Source of the DNA: Dicyema japonicum
Lineage: Eukaryota > Dicyemida > Rhombozoa > Dicyemidae
Reading direction: 5' to 3'
Length of the DNA stretch: 64,000 nucleotides
Assembly (NCBI GenBank): GCA_011109175.1
Contig: RDEW01000067.1
Location: forward strand, 65,609-129,608
A program made the translations under genes and the position numbers. The notes under the pieces were generated by a model. It did not search any database and was not told where the DNA came from. It worked only from the letters and a program-made list of their open reading frames with translations. This document shows, one piece after another, positions 55,156 to 64,000 of this stretch (positions are counted from its first letter, which is position 1; every line of letters starts with the position of its first letter).

Positions 55156-56535
55156 CAGTAAGTTTTTTTTTTTATAAATTACTAAAAATCCTAAGAAAAT
55201 CAATTTTTTACGAAAACGATTTTTTGAATTTTGACTAATGTGTTGCACGTAAGAATGATGCAAAAACAATTGAAAAACATATAGTGTTCAAAGAAAGCTC
55301 GAGTTTTTCAATAAATGGCATGCTACAACAAATAACAATAAAAATTTCAAAAAATATTATTTCCGAATTTTAAAGCTTCAAGTACATGAATTAATTCTTT
55401 TAAGAATAAATTTGGAATAAAATCTCGTACTATATCAGGAGAAACAACAATTAGTCAATCCTATATTATTAAATGAAAGCCATGCTGACTTTTTATCGAA
55501 ACTGTCATCCTATGATCTCAAATATGTGCTTAATTGCAACGAAACCGCATTGTTTTTTAAATGCTCGCCACGTTGACGTTACAATCCGAAGTAAGAGCAT
55601 CAGGAAAGTTTTATAAGAACAAAATTACACTTATGTTGTGTACTAATTATTGGGGGATAAAATACACCTATTTATCATTGGAAAATCAAAAAATCCTCGT
55701 TGGATGAAGAATTTGAATGTTGAAAAACTTCCGTTAACATATGGCAACAGCAAAAAAGCATGGATGAATTGTATTTTGTTTAAAATTTGGATGAACAATC
55801 TTAATGAAAAAAATGAAAATCGAAACATTCTTCTTATGCCAGACTGTGCTCCTGTTTATTGTATTGATAAAAAATTCAGTAATATTGCTTTTTTCTTCAT
55901 ACCCGCTAATACCACCTCAAAAATACAACCTCTTGACCAGGGAATTATCAGATCATTTAAAGCGAAGTATTAAAACCTCCTGATGAGGAATATTACGTTA
56001 ACTGAAAGAGAAGATACAATTAACTTTCATGAAAAAATCAGAAGCTTTAAACTAGTTGATGCAATACCATTGATTATTGAAGCGTGGGATGATAATTCAA
56101 GAACGACAGTGAGGAATTGCTTTGAAAAGGCATTTAACAATTAGGCAAAGCAGATAAATGATGACTCTACTATTAAGGAGGACTCTCCGGTTTCAGATGA
56201 AGATGAAAATTGTACCCAAAATTTGTCATCGTTGTTGCTGCAAATTTTTGGGTACAATTGAGTCTTGTAAAGATAAAGATCAAGAGATAAAAATGATAAA
56301 GATATAGAGAAAATTGGTTTCTCTGATGCAATGTGTGCAATTAAGACTGGAAAAGTTTATTCTACAAATTCACCTTCAAATATACCAATTATGGTAAATT
56401 ACGAAATGTCATGCTAGATATTAAAAAGGAAAAAAACTTTTAATAACTGATTTTATGTGCAAAAATAAATAAATTCTAATTTTCGTTATTTTTATTTAAC
56501 AAAAATTATTTTAAATTTTCGTTAAAAATCTACTG
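55156..56535 (+). mobile_element. pogo/Tigger-type transposon 2, defective
   Basis: Ends CAGTAAGTTTTT at 55156 and, complemented, CAGTAGATTTTT at 56535, flanked by TA (55154-55155 and 56536-56537). The plus-strand frame 55650-55973 encodes LFIIGKSKNPRWMKNLNVEK, KAWMNCILFKIWMNNLN, LLMPDCAP (second catalytic Asp, usually DNCPAH), FFIPANTTSKIQPLDQGIIR and SFKAKY. A shifted continuation reads VDAIPLIIEAWDDNSRTTVRN and an acidic tail. The N-terminal half is decayed. The two elements differ in inverted repeats and are separate families. Confidence 0.85.
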
Positions 56536-56810
56536 TATGTTTATTAAAGACAATAACCAAGAAAAATGATCATTTTGATTCTCAAATCTACAATAATAAC
56601 TAATAAAACTATAAACCTTCTAAGATCAATCAGATCAATTTGAAATTTCTCATTATGCAAATCAGTAACAATATGACTAAAATCGTCATATTGTTTGAGA
56701 GGCATTGAAAACTTGCAAACGTTCCAGTCTTTTACAACTTGACGAATAACAGTTCTTTTGATAACGCAAACTCTCCTACGACAAAGCGCATCCATAGCGT
56801 TATGTCACAG

Positions 56811-58235
56811 TGATTTGTATGGTGAATCTCCTGAGTAATAGTCATCAATTCTTCTTTATTAGTTAATTGTATCAAAAATTTGTGAAGTCCGTTAACAGCT
56901 TTCAAATAAAGCTTTTCATAAATAACATAAAATATTCAGATTTCTTTTTTATTCGGTACTTCATTTATCTCGCAATATTTACATCCTCGTCAATCAGGAT
57001 GTATTTTAGAAATTGGTTCTTTCATTATCCTTGAGAAAGTCTTATTACTGGAATCAGGTCAAAGTGACGAACTTTTCTAGCGTGGATTATTATTTTTATA
57101 TTCAATAAATAGTTAGCCAGACTAAAAAGTGGAGTAAATTTTTGATAAAATAATTTAATAATAATTATTACTAGGGATCCTCCCAAATCTCTGTTTCGCA
57201 GCATGAACTATCTCCGACACCCATGCAGCTTCAGAGACACAAGCAACATCTTCGATGATTGCCGAAAGAAACACAAATTGGTTGAGACAGCATGATCACC
57301 AACATTCTGGTTTCGACAATAAGATTTCTCGTGACGTCATCTGTTCTCAGAGACGACTTTCATACTTTATCCTTTGGATCTCGACTTTACTTTTAAATAC
57401 ATGACTCAATTTTATGACTCTGCAGTCCTCCATTTACAGAATTGCTGTTACAACAACACCTAATCAGGATCACGGTGAATAAAAAAGACGAATAATCGCG
57501 AAATTATAAATATGAATTTATTCGATAAAACAAAAGACTAGTTGTAAACAAACTCGAAGAAGGGTTGCCGTATTTAAAATAAGCTAAAACATATGCATCA
57601 TTTACCACAAGGTCGTATCCATAATAAAAATATAAGCAAACTGGAAATTATACGTCATCTCGTCAGAAATTTCCTTCTCAGTGGAAAAGTTAAGAAGAAT
57701 CCAGTTTGTTACTTAGGAGTTTTGCCTACAATTTGAATAACCTTCGAAAAGAGTGACTAAATAATAATTCTAATATTTTGATTCCAACCGATATAGCTGA
57801 TGCAGTTTTTCTTAAAACATTCCAGTCTCTTGAGAAAAGATAGTGACTTCCTGCTTACTTCGATTTGTCTCGACTACCAGGTGGGACAAATTTAAAGTTA
57901 ATTTATTCCAAAGATCAATGGTAAATCAATTTAACAATTCTTTGATCCTGAAACGTTCCAGCAGAACCCTCTGCTACATGATTCCAGAGGACAATTTCAG
58001 AACTTGTCGCCTCGGAACGAAATTGTATCCCGGTAGAATGAATAGATGAACCTTTAGAATGCCTGCCAGGCATAGGGCATCTCTGAGTTAAGTAAACCCA
58101 ATGACGCTCCCAGAGGGAAAGTAGAGAAATCTTTATTTAGTAAAACACGTGGCAACACATGACCGATTCAAATATTTATTTAATTAAAACCAAAAATCAC
58201 CGACAAAATTAAGGGAATAAGTGGCTGACAGGTGA
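56811..58235. other. Intergenic, nothing recognised
   Basis: No coding frame resembles a family. The 68-codon plus-strand frame at 57843-58049 has no partner exon. The gggttgaacc-type repeat strings seen elsewhere are absent. The left flank may still contain the upstream end of the broken integrase gene but is unreadable. Confidence 0.35.
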
Positions 58236-58239
58236 TCTC

Positions 58240-59395
58240 TGCTCAATAAGCAGTCGTCTTATCCTTTCTAGGTGTTTCTCCGAGAACCGGCGCACATCCT
58301 GTATAAATGAGACACTTATTGAAATTTTGGAGGTTCAATTAGGCTCCCGTTCTCTCACAAGTTCCTCAAACGGAGTTGGCGTTAGTGGCGAGAGGAACTT
58401 TTGTAGGGCCCCTGGCAGTTTTATGGAAGACATTGAATTAAGTAAAAAAAGGTACCGAGTTTGTTAGTCTTCTATTTGAAGTAAAAATTACTGTGCTAGA
58501 TTTTTTAGGCTTGTGTGAAACATGTTCCTCAAAAGCCAACAGCTCAGTTTGTCCTGTTAATCTTGTAAGCGCGTACCTGCTGTGTGACACACTGTTCTCT
58601 TGTTGCCAGGATTATTTCGTCAGCATAAGTAAGGACCAGACTGCTGTACTGCTATGGGAAGCCATATCGCTCATAAAAAGGTTGAAGTGAATTGGTGACA
58701 GTGGGGATCCTGTGGGACCCCATTTGGTAAAATTTACTGACAGAAAATGTAGAAAGTGAAATTATCTTTCCTTTTAGTCCGTTGAGAAAGTTTGTAAGCC
58801 AAATTTTAAAACTCTTTGGAAGTTAGAGTAAAAAGTGAGTGAATTCCTCGGAATCGAGTCAAAAGTCTTTTTTATGTCAGTGGAGCACATAAGGATATTT
58901 TATGCAAGGTTTCCAATGTAGGCCTTTCCTGATGAATTTCGTTAAGGATGTATGTTTTGTAGTTGTGGAGTGAGCCTTCTTAAAACCATGTTAAGGATAC
59001 GTCCAGAAGGTAGTGTTTAATCTGATCGAGAATGAGCTTGTCCAGAATTTTAGAAGAGGCACACAGAAGAGATATTGGTCTGTAAGAGTACGGCGAGTCT
59101 TTCGGACGTCTGGTTTTTTAAATTGGTCGGATATCAGATAACATCCACAAAGTTGGATGGAATTCCTATTGACGGAGAAGTTAAAAATTCGGGTGAGGGT
59201 CATGACGGCATAAGAGCCTATCGTCTTTGATACTATTGTAGAAATTCCATCGCTAGATTTTGAATCGTCTTCCATACATCATCCATAGAAAAACTATTTG
59301 TGGTTGCGTTACGTTTAGGTTTGATGGAAGAAATGGAAGAACCTTCAATTTCTGATGAGGGATAAAACTCACTGAAGAATAAACTATTATTATTA
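58240..59395 (-). mobile_element. Family A-like LINE, RT portion
   Basis: Minus strand with frame changes: a fingers strip with SYRPISLLCASSKILDKLIL near 59090, a palm near 58910 (LHKISLCAPLT then DSEEFTHF), NLAYKLSQRTKRKDN, then LPNGVPQDPH (a degraded PQGD box) and an altered active site near 58625 (LTYADEIILA, where YADD has become YADE). The YADE change and several stops show it is inactive. Confidence 0.6.
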
Positions 59396-59439
59396 ATAGC
59401 ACTTTCGAAGAACCAAAAAAGTAATTTATTTAATTAAGG

Positions 59440-61085
59440 TTCCGCTTGTGTTGTATTTTTCTTCAGGTTATTCTTTCTCCCAAAATTCTCTTAACTAACT
59501 TCCTCTATGCTCCACGGTTACTGGCGATTATTCTGAGCGTATCCAAATCGTTTCCTGTTTTCAGCTTTCGTCTTACATTGGTCAGATCCTTGTGTAGAAC
59601 CTCTGGCAAAGTTATGCGATGTCTTCCATGGAACGAGGTATTCTGGGCAGAAATAGTTCTCCATTGCTATTTTAACAGGCGTCATCTGGCTCATCCGAAG
59701 GATGTGACCAAATAGACGCCATCTTGATTCAAGGAATTCCAGACTCAATGGTCTTGTATTACATGCTTTGTATAGATTCTTGTTTGTAATTTTTTTGGTC
59801 AGGTGATGCCAAACAACAGTCGGAGTAGTGTACAATAGAAGGCATCTAGTTTGTCCATTACCGCTTGAGACTCCCCAGGTTGCAGCGTTGTACATTAGGA
59901 CCGGTTTCACGAATGCATTGTACAGTCTTACACGTAATTGTCTGCTAATTTGTTTACGATGATTCCAGACTACTCCCATTTTTTTAAAGGCCGCGAATCC
60001 AGACTACTCCGCGGCCAACATTTTCCTGTTAGTGATATCCTCAGCGTCTCCGAGCAACGACCCCGATTTTTTACAGTATCTCAATTTTTTATCAATTCGG
60101 GTTAATTCATGGCGTATGGTAGTTATCTCCGTCTTTTCCGTATTGATTTTGATGAACCATTTTTCTAGCACATCTGGCATCCTTGTCCGTATATAGTTTA
60201 ATGTTTACTCGTCGCTGGATATATAGTCGATATCATCTGCATAAATCACTTCAGTTAGTCTGAAGTCTCTGAGTGCCGCTTCCAGATATGTCACAAAATG
60301 TACAGGTGACAAAGAGTCCCCTGCGGTACCCCGAACGTTGTCTCGAATGAGACAGACTCCAAATTTCCAAAACGTACACTTAGCTGCGTTGTTCTAAGTA
60401 ATAGAAAGATCATTCTGACACTGTCCTCGTCAACCAACTTCTCCAAGATATCCAAAAGTCTCCCTCTGTGTATAGAGTCAAAGGCTTTGGACATGTCCAT
60501 GCCAAGGATGCCAGTAGCCCCCTTGTACTTTTGATGTGTTGCACAGAGCTATCGATGTTTCCAGACCACATCAGCTGTAGATCTCCCTGACCTGAATCCG
60601 CTTTGACCGTGAGAGAGAAAGTTCTCGATGTCAGATCCAATCCTCTTCAGCACTATAAGTGATAGTGTCTTGCGTAGAGTCGTCAATAGTACGATGGGTC
60701 TTAAATTCGTTAAGGGGGCCCTTAGCTTTTCCCGGTTTTTGTAGTGCAAAGTGTGCCATTACCCACATCCAGGGTGAGTTGTATTTGAATGTTTTGTTGT
60801 ATCTCAGTTAATAGCTCAGAGATCTCTATCGGTGCATATTTGAGAAGTTCTGCATTTATGTTGTCAGAGCCAGCAGCTCTATTGTTGTTTAATTTGTCCA
60901 GGGCTTTTTTTCCAAAATCGTTATCGGAATATTTAGTTCTCGTGCTTCACCATCGAATTGTTTGATGTTTTCCCCGTGGTTTTGATTGAAGGCCTGTTGA
61001 TAATGGCTGGATATGGCCGATAAAATTTCATTTTTGATTAACATAGTCTTTCCAAAATGATCATGTGATTTTTGATGACTGCGTG
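59440..61085 (-). mobile_element. Family B LINE, RT and C-terminus
   Basis: Right to left: LRPIVLLTTLRKTLSLIVLK, HGQSGFRSGRSTADVVW, the palm MDMSKAFDSIHRGRLLDI, FGVPQGTLCH, then the C-terminal part VRLYNAFVKPVLMYNAATWG, LYKACNTRPLSLEFLESRW and RLFGHILRMSQMTP ending near 59518. Copies of the same family lie at 12.6-16.96 kb. Two frame changes separate the RT blocks. The 153-codon C-terminal frame is still open. Confidence 0.75.
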
Positions 61086-62560
61086 TCTCTATGTCCTGGT
61101 ACCATCACTCTAGCTATGTAGAAAAGCCGATGATCATGAGGGACATCGGGAGTGATCATATACCCCAAGAGATGTTATTGAACCTAGCTCCAGACTCCAT
61201 GGACTCTGTGTTTACAGGTTACGATTTAACAAGAATAAACTGGGAACACTACAGGAGGTACATATCAAGAAACCTTAAACACTGGAAGATTAAAGATTAT
61301 TCCCGAAGTGATATCGACATCATAGACAATGAACTCTCTATCATGATGGAGACATACTTAATGCTTTACGGCAAAAAGGAGATCCTCGAGTACTAATCAT
61401 GGAAAGAGCATCAGTCTTTCGATTTATACATTATCTTTGGATCAATGAAAGAAATCGCCTGAGGACTAAACTCAGAAGATGTGTGGACTGGGATAGACCG
61501 GATTGCACTAACTGAACAATTGAAGATAACCAAGAAAGCCATTGAAGAAGGGAATAAGACTATCTCAAGAACAATGTTTGAGGGTAGAGGCAAGCAAACT
61601 AAACACCAAAGACCCTCGTTCTGGAAGTTTTACAAAAGAATAACTAGCCAGAAAAAATGACATAAAAATCTCCTTGACCAAGCCAGAAGGTGGACTGTGT
61701 TCTATGAAAGAAGCCCCAGATATTTTAAAGAAACAACTGGATCGCATTCAGGGGGTCAACCCGATGGAGCTTATTCCGAGGAGATTTTAGATTCTTCACG
61801 TGAAATTTTAACCTACTGTTTGGACGATCTTAAAGATACTGATATGAAAATAACTACGGAGGAAGTCATGACTGCAATCATGAGATGCAAGGCTAACGCT
61901 CCTGACTTGACCATCTAAGTATGAGATTGTTCAAGGAAGCCCAGAGGCTCTATTTCCCATACTGAAGAATTTATTCAATGCAAGCATTCATCATGGTCAT
62001 GTCCCTAAACGCTGGAAATCTTCCATTGTCAGAATGATACTGAAACAGAAAATCGAGAAGGACCCTCTCAGCTATAGGCCAATAAGCCTCATCTGTTCGA
62101 TCTCCAAGATTATCGAACGAATATTTTCAGGAGGCTTAACGACCACATAGAAGAGAGTGGTTTCCTCCTCGCAGAACAATGGGGCTTCAGACCTGGAAAA
62201 TCATGCACGGGACTGTATATACACAGATGCATTCAACTGTATTGAGAGGTCTGGAAGTCAAAAGACTAGTCAACCTGGTATGTTTGGATCTGTCCAAGGC
62301 TTTCGATAGTGTGTGCCATGAAGTACTCCTATCAAGGCTAGCAGCTGCTCAGATCCAAAGAAACTACTCAATCTGGATAAGGGATTTCCTAACAGGATGG
62401 ATTTTCCCAAGTACGCGTTGGAGCACATATTTTCGAAAGACATCATAGAGAGGAGTTCTCAGGGTTCCGATCCTAGAGCCCTCTGCTATTCACAACATAT
62501 TTCTATCGGATTTTCCAACTCCACCGGGCATAAACACAAAACTATGTTTTGAGCCTTTCT
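61080..62560 (+). mobile_element. LINE (family E), endonuclease end plus RT
   Basis: Plus strand: DIGSDHIPQEMLLNL (the SDH motif closing the endonuclease), a long linker frame (TGYDLTRINWEHYRRYISRN), EEVMTAIMRCKANAPD, then a shifted HVPKRWKSSIVRMILKQK, LSYRPISLICSISKIIERIF, CLDLSKAFDSVCHEVLLSRL, IRDFLTGW and finally a degraded QGSDPRALCYS box. It stops before YADD, where a minus-strand element begins. Confidence 0.7.
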
Positions 62561-62639
62561 ACTTTTTTAGCCAATCCAACAATTTTATTTTCCTTTATTT
62601 CCCTCGTTATTTTCTTTATTTTATACAGGGTTTGGTTCC

Positions 62640-62995
62640 GCATGACTCTTAGGATGTGTTCCTTTGCCTAGTCCTGACAGGATTCGACCTGCAAACGTAG
62701 GTTCCTCTGCAATTTGGATAGTTCTTCAAACTCGTGGTCATAGTGTCCGTTGAAATGCTTCGGTTTTACTCTAACTGTTGAATGGGCCGCGCACTTTATT
62801 GCATCGATGGTGTCTTGCCACAGCTCAACAGACATTTTTTCTTTATTCCACTTTCTTATCTTTTCTCTCAATGTATTTTGATAGATTTTCCGAGTTGGTC
62901 CCACCAGTTGGTTGAGCTGGTGACGTGGCTCTATTGCACACATGTCTTTTTCGTGCTTTTCTTCGGGATCGTTCACTATTAGCTCGTTCAATGTA
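62640..62995 (-). mobile_element. Family B LINE linker fragment
   Basis: A 107-codon minus-strand frame with LNQLVGPTRKIYQNTLREKI, WQDTIDAIKCAAHSTVRVKP and YDHEFEELSKLQRNLRL matches the helical linker between endonuclease and RT in such elements. Only this piece is present. It starts back to back with the plus-strand endonuclease fragment that begins at 63.0 kb. Confidence 0.5.
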
Positions 62996-62999
62996 GAGG

Positions 63000-63775
63000 A
63001 TTAAAGTCGGATACTAAAGAAGAAATTTATGCGTGGATCTTGGATCGTACAAGTAACCATGGCGTGCTTACAGAAACGAAAGGAAAAGGCGGACTAGATG
63101 AAATCAACAATGATTTCCGCCTGATTCTGCACCCTTAGAATTTCCCACACTACGGCATGGGAATTGCAATACAAAAATAACTGAACGGAGGTGAGTGATA
63201 GAATATGTGTTTTACAATTAAAATACGGTGAAAAGAACAATTCCATAATCTCCATTATTAATGTATATGCACCAACTTCGGTGAGAGTATCAATCAATGG
63301 AGACGAGCTATATGACTTCTATTCCTCCCTGTCGCAACTATATGCATCTTTGGAAACATCGTTCATGATATACATTGCCGGAGATTGGAACGCAAAGGCA
63401 GGACGTGGGAGTAGTCACGAAGAATTCATGGGAAGCCATGAAAGAGGATCAGGAACCAGTCAGGAGAATCGCTTATCGAATTTTACAATACATTCTAACT
63501 ATTTCTATGCAATACTGCTTTCAGGCACTCAGCAAGACATAAGACGACATAGAGCTGCTACCGAAAAGACAAATCTGGGACTATTAAAACTATATATAAC
63601 CAAATAGATTACATTATCTGCAAACAAACCTACAAGGCACTACTAACAGATTCTCGGAGCTTCACTGGGACACTAGTAGATAGTGATCACAGATTGGTTG
63701 TAGCACGTTTCATTTTCAAACGAGATTTTGGGTTTCCAAATCGGCTGACATGAGAATATCTGAAGGGAGGTTTGC
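63000..63775 (+). mobile_element. Family B LINE endonuclease, 5' part
   Basis: Plus strand: KEEIYAWILDRTSNHGVLTE, LHP then HYGMGIAIQK, DRICVLQLKYGEKNNSIISI, IINVYAPTSVRVS, YDFYSSLSQLYASLETS, YIAGDWNAKAG (catalytic GDWN), GSHERGSGTSQENRL, and after a frame change IDYIICKQ and SDHRLVVARFIF (the closing SDH). All key endonuclease motifs are present in order, matching 12.8-13.4 kb. The copy ends near 63.78 kb without an RT. Confidence 0.7.
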
Positions 63776-64000
63776 AGTGGAGCAACTTTGCATGGTGGTA
63801 CCGACTCAAGAAGGACCAAAAGCATAAATCTGAGTTAATTAAATACTAAAAATATTTACAAAATCATTAAAATTACAAAATTAATTTTAAAATAATTTAA
63901 ATATGAAAATGTCACGTGGCTATGGAATATTGAATTTGTTTTCAAACAAATTCTTACGTCGCGCTTCACTCAGTACTCAATATCCTCACAAATTCGTCAC

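Larger units (their letters stand above)
53178..56810 (-). pseudogene. Integrase gene split by two pogo-type transposons
   Basis: Minus strand: FQIDLIDLRRF near 56640-56605 (first catalytic Asp region); a break; then at 55150-55060 TYSKYAFTWNLL and VANKLKKIFMDHGL; a break; then at 53457-53178 LQSDNDTEFKNCHIKK (second Asp), RRPNNPQSQGIVERFNQTI (catalytic Glu) and KAVSLYNQTPHSST. The blocks are in proper order and resume at the exact TA target sites of the two inserted elements. It resembles the integrase core of Ty3/gypsy-like elements or genes derived from them. Two stops lie next to the first break and the 3' end is missing. No LTR was identified. Confidence 0.75.

Overview
The window is animal nuclear DNA, AT-rich and crowded with decayed transposons. 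The most telling feature is intron size. Every gene that can be traced confidently is split by GT-AG introns of about 22-26 nt (one of 54 nt, one candidate of 16 nt). The recognisable host genes are animal types: a NEK6/7 kinase, a GLUT-type sugar transporter, the mitochondrial citrate carrier SLC25A1, the centriolar protein CEP19, a malate dehydrogenase relative and a PIP-kinase relative. Introns of this size, an animal gene set and heavy LINE load fit a dicyemid mesozoan or similarly reduced parasitic animal. That identity is an inference.

Layout. 1-4.57 kb: LINE and SINE debris with one integrase scrap. 4.6-7.7 kb: three tightly packed minus-strand coiled-coil genes, the last two separated by 12 nt or overlapping as ATGA. 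10.3-11.9 kb: GLUT-type transporter. 12.2-22.7 kb: transposon block, with a LINE split by a hAT element (exact 8-bp duplication) that itself contains another LINE (12-bp duplication); then a nearly complete minus-strand LINE interrupted by a SINE, and further tails. 22.9-23.9 kb: intact SLC25A1. 26.5-27.0 kb: CEP19. 27-29.3 kb: SINE and minus-strand LINE. 30-30.9 kb: MDH-like gene. 33.0-34.1 kb: NEK6/7. 35.4-36.35 kb: PIP-kinase relative that has lost both catalytic aspartates. 36.5-37.4 kb: unrecognised multi-exon gene. 38.3-47.4 kb: large inverted duplication carrying two copies of a BC-box/leucine-rich gene, separated by LINE fragments. 47.9-53.1 kb: LINE fragments, an R4/Dong-like RLE-type LINE, a probable RRM pseudogene and a 26-bp minisatellite interleaved with LINE 3' ends. 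53.2-56.8 kb: an integrase reading frame broken by two pogo/Tigger elements with recognisable inverted repeats. 58.2-63.8 kb: four LINE portions in alternating orientation.

Five repeat classes recur. Family A is an endonuclease-RT LINE whose protein ends in GIT or GVN just before a TTAAT-rich tail. Family B is an endonuclease-RT LINE with a C-terminal FGHVLRM region. Family C is an RLE-type LINE, mostly 3' fragments carrying KRPD...LVWD. Family E is an RT with an LDISKAF/LDLSKAF palm. A SINE of about 300 bp shares its 3' end with family A.

Gene integrity is mixed. SLC25A1 and CEP19 read cleanly. The NEK and GLUT genes each carry a single-base indel in an otherwise full-length frame, which could be an assembly error or a real mutation. 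The PIP-kinase, RRM and second BC-box copies look like real pseudogenes. I found no tRNA, rRNA, CRISPR array or bacterial-type operon.
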